In this document: positions 28,348 through 37,110 of the stretch, piece by piece
How positions within the stretch are numbered: position 1 is the first letter of the stretch
Layout of the letters: every line of letters begins with the position of its first letter
Assembly: GCF_020178975.1 (NCBI RefSeq)
Contig: NZ_JAHXBU010000004.1
Span: forward strand, 1-64,000
DNA: 64,000 nt
Origin: Cesiribacter sp. SM1
GTDB taxonomy: Bacteria; Bacteroidota; Bacteroidia; Cytophagales; Cyclobacteriaceae
Reading direction: 5' to 3'
The notes under the pieces: generated by a model
Seen by the model: the letters and a program-made list of their open reading frames with translations, nothing else
Told to the model about the DNA's origin: nothing
The model's database searches: none
Program-made: the position numbers and the translations under genes

Positions 28348-30255
28348 TTAGGCTGCTTTCATATTGCTTTTGTCCCTGTTTTTAGGAAGGGGTGAGCTGC
28401 TGCTTGGGTTGCCTGATACTTCGTTGCTATCGAGCTTATCCCACCAGGTTTTCTTGAGTATCACGCCACACACCAGCAGAATTGCCAGCACAATCAGCAG
28501 CTCGGTGAACATCTGCATCACCAGGTAAAAGGGCAGCAGGGTTAAGCACATTTGCCCAACAATGCCAATCACTACATTAAAGGCATCGAGCCAGAAGCTC
28601 TTATTGGGTCGGAATGCCGGATTTTCCTCTATAACCGCCGCTTTAACCGGACCCCAGAAACCCCAGGGGCGTACATTCCGGTAGAAGCTTTTGAGGGTTT
28701 CCATGGGTGTTGGAGGCGCCAGCAGCGTACCTGCTATGCTACCAACCAGGGAAAGCACCAGCAGCAGCGGGAAGTAGTTCAAGGGCAGCACGCCCTGAAA
28801 GTAAGGCAGCATGGGGAAGATAAGCGCCGGCGCTACGCCTGCCAGCATACCCCAGAAGAAGCCACTGCTGTTAAAGCGCCACCAGTACCACTTGAGCACG
28901 TTAGAAGCGATATAACCACCATATAGGCCGGATACGATCCACTGGAGCAGGCTGTTCACATCTTTAGCCAGAAAACCCAGCACCACACTCACCAGCACCA
29001 CCACAACACCTGTAAGGTAGTTCATTCTGGTTACCTGTGTGTTTGAGGCATCCTGGTTTACATAGCGAAGGTAAATATCGTTTACCAGGTAAGCCTGGGC
29101 CGCATTAAGCGTACCGGCAAAGGTACCAATAAAAGCCGCCAGCAAGCCTGCCAGAATAAGTCCCATAATACCCACCGGTGCAAAGTTAAGAATGGCAGCA
29201 GGCAGTATCTGTTCAAAATCGGTAACACCGTTGGCTCCCTTCAGGTTAAGCGTATCATAATTAAGCAGCGCCAGCACTGTAAAGCCTATGATCATCAGGT
29301 AGCGGGTGGGAATGAGCACCAGCGACACAAAACCACTCATTTTTGCGGCATCCTGCGGAGAGCGGGTAGAGAGGATCTTCTGCATATCGTAGTTAGGCGT
29401 AGGCCCGGCCAGACTGGCAAGCACCCCTTTAAAGAGCATCAGCATAAAGAAAACCCCGAAAAACGAGTAGCCATCGGCCATGATCTTCGCATTGGCATCT
29501 TCAATAATGCCAGACCAGTCCAGATCGAGCTCCATGCCAAAGAAAGGCGTGTACCAGTTTGCCGGCACGTTCAGGGAGGCAGTCTGCAGGTTGTTCATGG
29601 CCATAACGCCAATTACCACCGCACCTATGGTCATGATGATGTACTGGAGCACATCGGCCCATACAATGCTGGACATACCACCCAAAATGGAGTAAAAGAC
29701 TGCAAAAGAGGTAAACAGCAGACCGTAGAAGTGGGGCACATATTCTGGTGCAACCGTAAAGGGAATGTAGGGCTGTACTGAAGACCAGGGGATAAAGATC
29801 TCTACAAACTTACCAAGGCCAATAAAGCCATAGGCCAGAAAACCCAGGCAGCTTAGCAGGGCAAACACCACCACAATGGTGTGCGAGGCATTTACATCCT
29901 TGCCCCTGCCAAAGCGGGTGAGCATCCATTCGGCACCGGTGGTAACATTAGAGCGGCGTAGCCAGGCAGCCAGGAACATCATCAGAAAAACCTGGTTGAA
30001 GGAGGGCCACAGCCAGGGAATCCAGATGCTTTTAAAGCCATAGACAAAAGCCAGCATTACCATCCACATGGTGCCGGAAATATCGAACATACCGGAGGCA
30101 TTGGATACCCCAAGCGCATACCAGGGCAGGGTGTGGCCACCCAGCAAATAAGCCTCTTTGTCGCCCTGTGCACGCTTTTGCATGATCAGACCAATGGAGG
30201 CAACTGCAACCAGGTAAAGAACAATAATGCTGATATCAAGCAGTGATAAAGTCAT
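28348..30255 (-). CDS. Sodium:solute symporter (SSS family), probable mannobiose importer
   Basis: A 635-residue inner-membrane protein with about fourteen hydrophobic helices. SSS-family marks include SNASGMFDISGTMW in the first helices, SVVLGFLAKDVNSLLQWIVSG and a long C-terminal extension that is hydrophilic at its end. In the equivalent Bacteroides gene cluster a cation/sugar symporter sits between the mannanase and phosphorylase genes, as here. It presumably brings mannobiose into the cytoplasm using a sodium gradient. Same strand as its neighbours with short gaps (44 and 72 bp). Confidence 0.88.
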   Translation of the reverse strand: MTLSLLDISIIVLYLVAVASIGLIMQKRAQGDKEAYLLGGHTLPWYALGVSNASGMFDISGTMWMVMLAFVYGFKSIWIPWLWPSFNQVFLMMFLAAWLRRSNVTTGAEWMLTRFGRGKDVNASHTIVVVFALLSCLGFLAYGFIGLGKFVEIFIPWSSVQPYIPFTVAPEYVPHFYGLLFTSFAVFYSILGGMSSIVWADVLQYIIMTIGAVVIGVMAMNNLQTASLNVPANWYTPFFGMELDLDWSGIIEDANAKIMADGYSFFGVFFMLMLFKGVLASLAGPTPNYDMQKILSTRSPQDAAKMSGFVSLVLIPTRYLMIIGFTVLALLNYDTLNLKGANGVTDFEQILPAAILNFAPVGIMGLILAGLLAAFIGTFAGTLNAAQAYLVNDIYLRYVNQDASNTQVTRMNYLTGVVVVLVSVVLGFLAKDVNSLLQWIVSGLYGGYIASNVLKWYWWRFNSSGFFWGMLAGVAPALIFPMLPYFQGVLPLNYFPLLLVLSLVGSIAGTLLAPPTPMETLKSFYRNVRPWGFWGPVKAAVIEENPAFRPNKSFWLDAFNVVIGIVGQMCLTLLPFYLVMQMFTELLIVLAILLVCGVILKKTWWDKLDSNEVSGNPSSSSPLPKNRDKSNMKAA

Positions 30256-30299
30256 CAGTTTTCTTAATAGAGTTTTTTATAGAAGGGCAGACGCAGCGC

Positions 30300-31445
30300 T
30301 TACAGCTTAGATCTTTTTTTTGATTTAGCCGGCTTCCTGTACAGGTTCTCTGCCGCCACATCTTTCTGGAAGAACACATTGGGCAGCTGGTAGAACTTCT
30401 TAAAATCTTCGGCACTGGCCTGGCCCGGGTAAGGCGCATAGAAGTGATCGGGGCGGCCATTTCGCCAAACCAGCACATAGGATAAGCCGGTATCTTCTAC
30501 TATGGGCAACAGGGTGTTGGTCCACCAGTCGGCATGGGGCAGCTGCTCCAGGCCGGTTTCAGAAAGCGTGATCACTTTATTTTTCTCTTTGCCGATTTCG
30601 GCCAGGGTTTGTACCATTTGCCTGGTGTTGGCCACAAAATGGTCTATGGAATCGTTGGGGTTGGGGCGGTGGTAAATATCAAAGCCCAGGATGTCAACAT
30701 ACCCATCGCCGGGGTAGCGCTCCAGGTAATCTTCGCGGGAGGCAAACCTATCGGGAGAGTAGGCATAGAGTACATTATGTACCCCCTTTTTATTGCGCAG
30801 GTAATCTACGGTGTAGCGCCAGAATTTTGTATACTCCTCTACGGTACTGTGGCCGCGGCCCCACCAGAACCAGCTGCCGGTATGCTCGTGCAGCGGCCTG
30901 AATATTACCGGGATGGCCTCTCCTTTTGGACCTTTCAGGCTTTTGAAGAATGCAGCCACCTCATCGAGCCAGGCATCATAACGCGCCATAAGAGCGGGAT
31001 CTGCAAATACACGCTTAATGGTAGAATCCTGCTGAAACCAGGTATCTTTGCTAGGATCTACAGGATTGTTGGGGTGCCAGCTAAAGGTGTTGATGCCACC
31101 ACGGGAGTATACCTGCTGTGCAAATTTGCGCATGGCATCGAATGGAACACTATCGAGGTTCACAGGCCTCTTCAGCTCCAGGTGGCCCAGGTCCCAGCCC
31201 ACAACTGCAGGGTACTCTCCTACCACCTCTTTTACATCTGAGCGGCCGGGCTCGTATTTCCAGCCTATGCCATAGGCAAGATCATCCTGGTGGCCAAACA
31301 TAATACCTTTTTTAGCCAGCCGCTGCAGGTTCAGGTACAGGTTTTTGGTTTCTGGTGTTGCTTTGGGATCAATCGGCAACGTTTGCGCAATAAGACCCTG
31401 AAAAACAGCAATGTTCATCAGAAGGAGTAAGAGTATCCTGTGCAT
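30300..31445 (-). CDS. GH26 beta-mannanase (mannobiose-forming type)
   Basis: I place the start at the ATG at 31445 (MHRILLLLLMN) because it opens a normal signal peptide ending near GLIAQ; the longer open frame up to 31559 adds an unlikely leader. The mature enzyme is a single GH26 barrel of about 360 residues with no binding module or sorting domain, so it is probably periplasmic. Acid/base Glu in FRPLHEHTGSWFWWG (about 185) and nucleophile in ITLSETGLEQLP (about 295). It would cut imported manno-oligosaccharides to mannobiose. First gene of the operon GH26 - symporter - GH130 - epimerase. Confidence 0.9.
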   Translation of the reverse strand: MHRILLLLLMNIAVFQGLIAQTLPIDPKATPETKNLYLNLQRLAKKGIMFGHQDDLAYGIGWKYEPGRSDVKEVVGEYPAVVGWDLGHLELKRPVNLDSVPFDAMRKFAQQVYSRGGINTFSWHPNNPVDPSKDTWFQQDSTIKRVFADPALMARYDAWLDEVAAFFKSLKGPKGEAIPVIFRPLHEHTGSWFWWGRGHSTVEEYTKFWRYTVDYLRNKKGVHNVLYAYSPDRFASREDYLERYPGDGYVDILGFDIYHRPNPNDSIDHFVANTRQMVQTLAEIGKEKNKVITLSETGLEQLPHADWWTNTLLPIVEDTGLSYVLVWRNGRPDHFYAPYPGQASAEDFKKFYQLPNVFFQKDVAAENLYRKPAKSKKRSKL

Positions 31446-31891
31446 GTGTAATATGTTAACTTGTAGTTTATGCAGCATACTATTTATGGCAGAAAAGCAT
31501 GATAAACAATTGCTGTACCGGCTGATGTAAGATTTTCTGACAGGTCCCTCCGGAAACACATTACAGATGGGCCTGCCGTATCAATTATCCTCCTTCAGCT
31601 TTACAATGCAACTACCTGCCTCCTGCCGATAGTACAGCCTTGTATACACCACCAAAGATACCTACCGCTGCCTTCAGTACATTAATACTATTTTATCATT
31701 TCATTGACTGAAGCAGCTCTTCCAGCATAAAAAAGCAACAAGCAAACCATGATGCAAAAAAGGAAAGATCAGCACTAAACTTCTGTAAGACCAGGCTTAA
31801 CAGAGGCAGAATCTATATTAACTGTAGAACATCCGGGTTAAAATTATTAATTTGATGCACCAACCAACTAATACTTATTTAACACTGCCCT
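31446..31891. promoter_or_regulatory. Divergent promoter region between GH26 operon and araC-type gene
   Basis: About 445 bp with no credible gene. It must carry the promoters of the mannobiose operon and of the AraC-family gene. The AraC protein is the obvious candidate to bind here. Confidence 0.5.
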
Positions 31892-32776
31892 ATGCCTAAC
31901 CAGTTACGCAGCATCTACAGGGAGATTACGCCCCTTAACGCAAGTGACTGCTTCACTTTTTTTAAGAGGATAAAAAAAGAGTTTAGCTTTCCGCTGCATA
32001 CCCATGAAGAGTTTGAGCTCAACTTTGTGCTGAATGCGCCCGGAGCCAAACGTATTGTGGGAGACAATGTTGAAGTTATCGATGAGGTTGACCTGGTGCT
32101 GGTAGGCAGCAACCTTCCGCATGGCTGGTTTACGCATGAATGCAGCAGTAGCGAAATCCATGAAATTACCATACAGTTTCACCGCGATCTGTTCGATGAA
32201 AAGTTTCTGAAGCGAAACCAGCTAAGCCACGTACGAACGCTCCTGGAGCGCTCTGCCAGGGGTATTGCTTTTACTGCCGAAACAGCCCGTGCCTTTAAAG
32301 ACCGCATAGAGCTGCTTACCACCAAAAGCGGCTTTGATTCTGTACTGGAGCTTATGTCTATTCTGCACGACCTGTCTGTTTCCGGCCATTTAAGATCTTT
32401 ATCGAACGCATCTTTTTCCAATGACCAGTTCAATTACAACAGCCGCCGCATTGAACAGGCATTTGAGTTTATGCAGAAAAACTACAGCAAAGACATATCG
32501 CTGGCAGATGTAGCCGGTGTTGTAAACATGCCTGAAGTTTCTTTCAGCCGTTTTATCAAGAAAAGAACCGGCAGAACCTTTATTGAAAGCTTAAATGAAA
32601 TAAGGCTGGGGCATGCATCGCGCATGCTAATCGACACCACCCAGACTGTAGCCGAGGTTTCCTTTCACTGCGGCTTTAACAACCTCTCCTACTTTAACAG
32701 GGTATTCAAGAAAAAGAATGGCTGCACCCCTACTGAATTCCGGCAGAATTACTCCGGGGCAAAAGTTTTCATTTGA
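31892..32776 (+). CDS. AraC-family transcriptional regulator with cupin sensor
   Basis: A 294-residue regulator. The N-terminal half is a cupin-like sugar-binding domain (FPLHTHEEFELNFVL, LVGSNLPHGWF). The C-terminal 100 residues are the double helix-turn-helix: DISLADVAGVVNMPEVSFSRFIKKRTG and VAEVSFHCGFNNLSYFNRVFKKKNGCTPTEFR. It is transcribed divergently from the mannobiose operon, the usual place for its regulator. Inducer presumably a manno-sugar, which is inference. Confidence 0.92.
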   Translation: MPNQLRSIYREITPLNASDCFTFFKRIKKEFSFPLHTHEEFELNFVLNAPGAKRIVGDNVEVIDEVDLVLVGSNLPHGWFTHECSSSEIHEITIQFHRDLFDEKFLKRNQLSHVRTLLERSARGIAFTAETARAFKDRIELLTTKSGFDSVLELMSILHDLSVSGHLRSLSNASFSNDQFNYNSRRIEQAFEFMQKNYSKDISLADVAGVVNMPEVSFSRFIKKRTGRTFIESLNEIRLGHASRMLIDTTQTVAEVSFHCGFNNLSYFNRVFKKKNGCTPTEFRQNYSGAKVFI

Positions 32777-32812
32777 TTACCTTAGCTGCAGTACAGATTC
32801 TTGCAAAGCATG

Positions 32813-33232
32813 CTACTTGGTAAGCTTTCTCCGGATCATTTGCTTTTCAGACCTGATAACTAACTCGTAGGTTCCGTTAGGCCAGAGAACATTATCGAGA
32901 CTCCAGAAAAAGCTGCTTTTACCCTGTGGCAACACAAAGCCTTTACTAACAAGCGCTTTGCTGTGCTTGCTGTAAATGACTGCATGAATAAGCTGCATGG
33001 GCCCTGAATTTACCAGTTCTAACCACACACCTCCCTGCAGAGAAAGGGGTACAGGAGACATACTAAGCATTCCCGCAGCTGTATCCCTGTTATAGGTATG
33101 TTTTTCACAAGGTGTATGATCCATCTTTTCTTCCACTGATTCCTCGCTCAGCGCTTTATCCACTTTACATACAGCTCCACCAGATGAGGGGCTGTACGCC
33201 TTTCTGGAAACAGGTTGTAATAGCTGCTGCAT
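32813..33232 (-). CDS. Small unknown protein with a T9SS-tail-like C-terminus
   Basis: A 139-residue protein I do not recognise. The last 80 residues (VWLELVNSGPMQLIHAVIYS, ending NGTYELVIRSEKQMIRRKLTK without a break) follow the pattern of type IX secretion sorting domains: a beta strand, LVSKG, a 'G-x-Y-x-L-x-I' strand and a final Lys-rich strand. The N-terminus has no signal peptide, so if this is a sorting domain it has lost its cargo or its leader. The ORF could also be a gene remnant. Low certainty. Confidence 0.45.
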   Translation of the reverse strand: MQQLLQPVSRKAYSPSSGGAVCKVDKALSEESVEEKMDHTPCEKHTYNRDTAAGMLSMSPVPLSLQGGVWLELVNSGPMQLIHAVIYSKHSKALVSKGFVLPQGKSSFFWSLDNVLWPNGTYELVIRSEKQMIRRKLTK

Positions 33233-33546
33233 AAAAAAATTAGTTTGCGTTAAAGAATAGGTGAAAGGTAGGGCTATCTGGTTGTGGAATCAATACCCAC
33301 TTTCAGGTATATATCGGGTAAATCTAAAAAATAATATTCTCCTATTGGTGTATAGATTTTTACGTAACATTGGGGCACCAGCCCGCTCATTTACACTGTA
33401 GTCCTTTAAAAATCAGCACGTAAAGCTTAAAAGCTAACAAAAGATTAAAAAGAAGAGACTGCTTTAAAGCCAGCACTACCCATAGGGTAAAACCAGCCAA
33501 AGTCATAAAATCAGCAGGGCTGAAGGCTACAGCGGTAAGCATTAAC
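33233..33546. other. Intergenic region without recognisable features
   Basis: AT-rich spacer between two minus-strand genes. It should contain the promoter of the 139-residue gene; nothing else can be supported. Confidence 0.4.
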
Positions 33547-33589
33547 AACACAAAACCCGGCAGGTGTTAAACCTGCCGGGTTTTGTGTT
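33547..33589 (-). terminator. Terminator after the 162-residue unknown gene
   Basis: AACACAAAACCCGGCAGGT and ACCTGCCGGGTTTTGTGTT form a perfect long hairpin with a 5-base loop, 52 bp beyond the stop at 33641. Confidence 0.8.
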
Positions 33590-33640
33590 GCCTGCCATTT
33601 GTTATACAGGCACAGGGCAAATCCGGTAAAGCCGGCATTG

Positions 33641-34129
33641 TTACTTCTTACGTGTGAGCAGCATTACCGTAGCGGCGGTAATTGCGGCTCCTATTGCAAA
33701 CTTCTGAAACAAGCCCACGGGGTTGTGTTTCAACTCTGCTTTCATGCCCTGCTCTGCAAAAATATTGGGAATTTTGCCGTGCGCCAGGTCATCTACAATG
33801 CCTTCCACAACATTAACACGATCGGCCAGCATAAGAGGAATCCAGTGGCCGAAGCTACCTTCGCCATACTTAAACGCCTGGCGACGGATCATACCACTAA
33901 GTCCGCTTGGTGGCACCGAGGTACCAAACACAGCCGTAACATTTGGCCGCTCGTTTGAATGCAGCACTTCTATGTCTATGGGTTGCTGCGGTGGCCTGTC
34001 CCAACTGTAGCCTTTGTGCTCATCGTCGGTACGTTTTTTCATGGGGTAAGTAGGATCGTTTTTCTGATCTGCATCTATGCCCCAGCCTTTAATCTGCTTA
34101 TAATCGTCAGTTGTATTTTTCATATTCAT
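33641..34129 (-). CDS. Conserved unknown protein with C-terminal membrane helix
   Basis: A 162-residue protein with a hydrophilic, proline-rich N-terminus (MKNTTDDYKQIKGWGIDADQ) that includes HKGYSWDRPPQQP. A middle region (TSVPPSGLSGMIRRQAFKYGEGSFGHWIPLMLADRVN) follows, and the end is one membrane helix (AIGAAITAATVMLLTRKK), so it is probably anchored in the inner membrane by its tail. It follows the alcohol dehydrogenase gene by 6 bp and is almost certainly co-transcribed with it. Function unknown. Confidence 0.75.
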   Translation of the reverse strand: MNMKNTTDDYKQIKGWGIDADQKNDPTYPMKKRTDDEHKGYSWDRPPQQPIDIEVLHSNERPNVTAVFGTSVPPSGLSGMIRRQAFKYGEGSFGHWIPLMLADRVNVVEGIVDDLAHGKIPNIFAEQGMKAELKHNPVGLFQKFAIGAAITAATVMLLTRKK

Positions 34130-34135
34130 TCTTCT

Positions 34136-35290
34136 TTAGGATCTGACAGAGGGTGGAATAAGAACAGGTTTGATACAGTTATCCAGCTTATCTGCAAAAA
34201 TGCGATAAGCATCAGATATCTCTTCTAAAGGAATGTGGTGTGTTAACAGCGCCTTTGGATTGATCACACCTTTCTGCACGTGGTCGATAAGCTTTGGCAG
34301 CAGGCGTTTTACCGATGCCTGGTTGGCGCGGATGGTAATGCCTTTGTTCACCACGTTGCCAATTGGCACCAGGTTACCCGTTGGTCCGTACACCCCTACA
34401 ACAGAAACGATCCCTCCCTTTTTAACTGAATTGATAGCCCAGTGTAGCGCCGTGGCTGAACCTGCCTGCAGCAGCAGTTTTCTGCCGGTAATGGTTTGCA
34501 TGGCGCTGCCGGCTGCTTCAGCGCCAACAGCATCGATACAAACATCGGCACCTAGTGAGTCGGTTGTTCTTTTTATAAATACCACCGGATCTTCCAGCGA
34601 TTTAAAATTATAGACCTCGGCATTTGAATAGTTCTTGGCAAACTCCAGCCGGTAATCTTCTTTATCAATCACAATAACACGGCCGGCACCAAAGAGCCAG
34701 GAGCATTTTGCAGCCATAATGCCAATAGGCCCGGCACCGAAGACCACTACGGTATCCCCCTTCTGAATGCCCCCCATTTCGGCGGCCTGGTAACCGGTAG
34801 GCACTACGTCGGTAAGCATTACCGCATCATCAAGGTCCATACCCTCTGGTATAATAGTTGGGCCTACATCGGCATAGGGCACACGCACATATTCTGCCTG
34901 ACCACCATGATAACCACCAGCAGTGTGAGAGTAACCAAAGATACCTCCTACGGCTGTTGCCTGGGGGTTAGCTTCATGGCAATTCCCATAGAGCTCCTGC
35001 TTGCAAAAGGCACATTTTCCGCAGGCAATGTTAAAGGGTACTATTACCCGGTTGCCTACTTTCAGCTTTTGTACATCGGGGCCTACTTCTACCACCTCTC
35101 CAACAAACTCGTGCCCAAAGGTTGTGCCCACACGGGTATCAGGCACATTGCCGTTGTACAGGTGCAGATCAGAACCACAAATACAGGAGCGCAACACCCG
35201 CACAATAACATCCTCGGGATGCAGTATTTCGGGCATTGGCATGTTATCAATGCGGACCCGCTGAGGGCCCCGGTAATTCATTGCCAGCAT
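34136..35290 (-). CDS. Zinc-dependent alcohol dehydrogenase (formaldehyde-dehydrogenase-like MDR)
   Basis: A 384-residue medium-chain dehydrogenase. Catalytic zinc ligands are in CICGSDLHLYNG and GTTFGHEFVGEV. The structural zinc is bound by the cysteines of CGKCAFCKQELYGNC. The NAD-binding fold has VVVFGAGPIGIMAAKCSW. The long form with ALHWAINSVKKGG resembles glutathione-independent formaldehyde dehydrogenase relatives. Substrate unknown. It begins a two-gene unit with the membrane-tailed protein. Confidence 0.9.
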   Translation of the reverse strand: MLAMNYRGPQRVRIDNMPMPEILHPEDVIVRVLRSCICGSDLHLYNGNVPDTRVGTTFGHEFVGEVVEVGPDVQKLKVGNRVIVPFNIACGKCAFCKQELYGNCHEANPQATAVGGIFGYSHTAGGYHGGQAEYVRVPYADVGPTIIPEGMDLDDAVMLTDVVPTGYQAAEMGGIQKGDTVVVFGAGPIGIMAAKCSWLFGAGRVIVIDKEDYRLEFAKNYSNAEVYNFKSLEDPVVFIKRTTDSLGADVCIDAVGAEAAGSAMQTITGRKLLLQAGSATALHWAINSVKKGGIVSVVGVYGPTGNLVPIGNVVNKGITIRANQASVKRLLPKLIDHVQKGVINPKALLTHHIPLEEISDAYRIFADKLDNCIKPVLIPPSVRS

Positions 35291-35657
35291 AAAATCTCTT
35301 TCCGGTTTATGTGAAAAAATATTGTCAGGGTAAAGCTACACAGGCACTTACCCTCTGTTTAAAGAACAGGAAGTGCATATGAATGTTTTATTTCCGGACA
35401 AGAGTTCACTACCACCCTAAGCCAGCACATGCAAGTATGGTTTATTCTGTTGAGGCGACGGGGCTGCTGAGCAGGTGCTACGGCAGGTGTATCAGCTTAA
35501 GAGAGTAGCATTGCAGCTTTGCCAGCTCCGGCAAGGCCATGCAAAAGCAAAATATGCAAGAGGTCCTAAGGCTACAGCCATCTGCAAAAGGATTTGTTAG
35601 GCCGGTACGTAAGTACAAAATAAGGTAGTAAGCGCCTGCCAGCCCGGCCTCCCTGGT
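35291..35657. other. Intergenic region, nothing recognised
   Basis: About 370 bp between two minus-strand genes. No convincing reading frame, hairpin or repeat was seen. Confidence 0.4.
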
Positions 35658-36083
35658 CTATCTTGTTTTCAGCATACCCTGCAGAAGCTTTTTTACATCT
35701 TCTTCGGCCAGCGGTTTGGCAAGGCATGTAAATACTTTGTCGCTGTGGCACATTGCCCTTTCCTGGTCGCAGGGGTTTAAGGAGGCGGTTAGCAAAATAA
35801 CCAGAAACCTGCTTTTGTCAACCCCTTTTAGCTTGTCCAGCTCTTCCAGAAACTCAAACCCATCCATACCAGGCATTTTGATATCAAGAAATATCAAATC
35901 GGGATGCCCGGCAGGATATGCAGTTTTACCTGAGTAGTGCTCCTGTATGTATTCCAGGGCTTCTTCTGCTCCATGCAGAGACTCCACTCTTTTTGCTATT
36001 CCTAATCCTTCCACCAGGGTTACATTAAGGTATGTGCAAATCATATCGTCATCAACGAACAGAATCTTTTGTATTTTAGCCAT
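35658..36083 (-). CDS. Single-domain response regulator (CheY-like receiver)
   Basis: A 141-residue receiver domain with no output domain. Phosphorylation residues: DDDM near the N-terminus, D in LIFLDIKMPGMDGFEFLEEL, T in VILLTASLNP and K in CLAKPLAEEDV. All are conserved. It likely accepts phosphate from a histidine kinase encoded elsewhere. It stands alone here with a spacer on both sides. Confidence 0.9.
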   Translation of the reverse strand: MAKIQKILFVDDDMICTYLNVTLVEGLGIAKRVESLHGAEEALEYIQEHYSGKTAYPAGHPDLIFLDIKMPGMDGFEFLEELDKLKGVDKSRFLVILLTASLNPCDQERAMCHSDKVFTCLAKPLAEEDVKKLLQGMLKTR

Positions 36084-36200
36084 TGGAGTAGGATTTAATT
36101 TCTATCAGTTCTTATCTTCTATTTGTCTTTTGCCGGTACTCCCTCCTTTCTACAGCTTAATTTCCGGATTGCGCTTTAGTGAGTGTTATTTGTATAAAGG

Positions 36201-36233
36201 AAAAAAAGCGAAGCACCAGAAAAGGGCTTCGCT
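36201..36233 (-). terminator. Terminator after the 134-residue exported protein gene
   Basis: AGCGAAGC (36207-36214) and GCTTCGCT (36226-36233) form a stem followed on the minus strand by a seven-U run. Confidence 0.8.
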
Positions 36234-36330
36234 CTATGGTTGCAAAAAATCAATCTCAGGAGTAATTACCTTAAAATTCAGGGTCTTTTCCCCTGGCTAA
36301 GGTTGGCGGTTTATGCTTTGAATCAAACTT

Positions 36331-36735
36331 CTATTCTTCCTGCTTCATAGCGGCAGGTGTCTGACGGGAAACCTCTTTTCCTTTCTCATCAAACAGCACC
36401 ACCAGGGTAGGCTCAGTGGCTCCTGCCGCACTTTTCTCTACCATAGCTATCTGGTACTGAGCAGCAGCCGGCGTTCCGGTCTGTGCCTGCGACTGCACCT
36501 CTGCTACTGAAATAACGGTGAAGTCTTTGAAGGCATCGCCTTTCAGGTTCGCCTGAACTTCTGCAGGCAGTTCTTCTACCTTCATGCTGCGAGCCTCAGC
36601 CGGCTTATCAGACATTTTATCTACGCTGATCGACTGCCCGGTATTTTGTTGCTGATCGGTTTGAGGAGTTGTTTGTGCAAATGCCACACCCATTCCAAAA
36701 GCTACTGCTACAAAAGTTAATGCTGTCTTTTTCAT
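36331..36735 (-). CDS. Small exported protein of unknown function
   Basis: A 134-residue protein with a clear signal peptide (KKTALTFVAVAFGMGVAFAQT) and a low-complexity Gln/Thr stretch (TTPQTDQQQNTGQ). Then comes a domain with VEELPAEVQANLKGDAFKDFTV, which resembles the beta-lactamase-inhibitor-like PepSY/DUF2874 pattern 'LP..v...l...y....i'. It probably works in the periplasm. No partner gene nearby. Confidence 0.7.
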   Translation of the reverse strand: MKKTALTFVAVAFGMGVAFAQTTPQTDQQQNTGQSISVDKMSDKPAEARSMKVEELPAEVQANLKGDAFKDFTVISVAEVQSQAQTGTPAAAQYQIAMVEKSAAGATEPTLVVLFDEKGKEVSRQTPAAMKQEE

Positions 36736-37110
36736 AACTGATTAATTTAAAAAATAATGGTTCTGGCAGAGCAATAGGAAAAGACCATGCCAAAAACCAG
36801 CCCGGCAGCTTAAGCAACTCAAAACCAATACGCTAGAGAATTAAGGCCATCTGGCAGCCATCAGCAGCATTGCGGAAAGCCTCAACAGCTTGTAGACAAA
36901 TTCTGCTAAAAAGTGTGGATTGAGCTAAAAAACACACAGCGTTGATACTAAGGACCCGGCTCCAGCGCTTGCAGTCTGTCCCGGTGCCAGCCTCCTGATC
37001 AATGCCCCCGGTAAAGCCGATTGTTGTACCGCTGCAACGGGACAGCCCCGCAGGGGCTGCGTGATTGCTTTAGTTGCACCTGCCTTAAAGAAATAAGGCA
37101 ATCTCGCCAT
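36736..37110. other. Intergenic region, nothing recognised
   Basis: About 375 bp between minus-strand genes. A GC-rich self-complementary patch occurs near 37045-37062 (AGCCCCGCAGGGGCT), which could act as a terminator or small repeat. The short open frame here has no homology I can recognise. Confidence 0.35.

Noticed and set aside
30534-31241. Long plus-strand reading frame (235 codons) opposite the GH26 gene
   Set aside because: It lies entirely antisense to a gene with clear catalytic motifs and has no recognisable domain.
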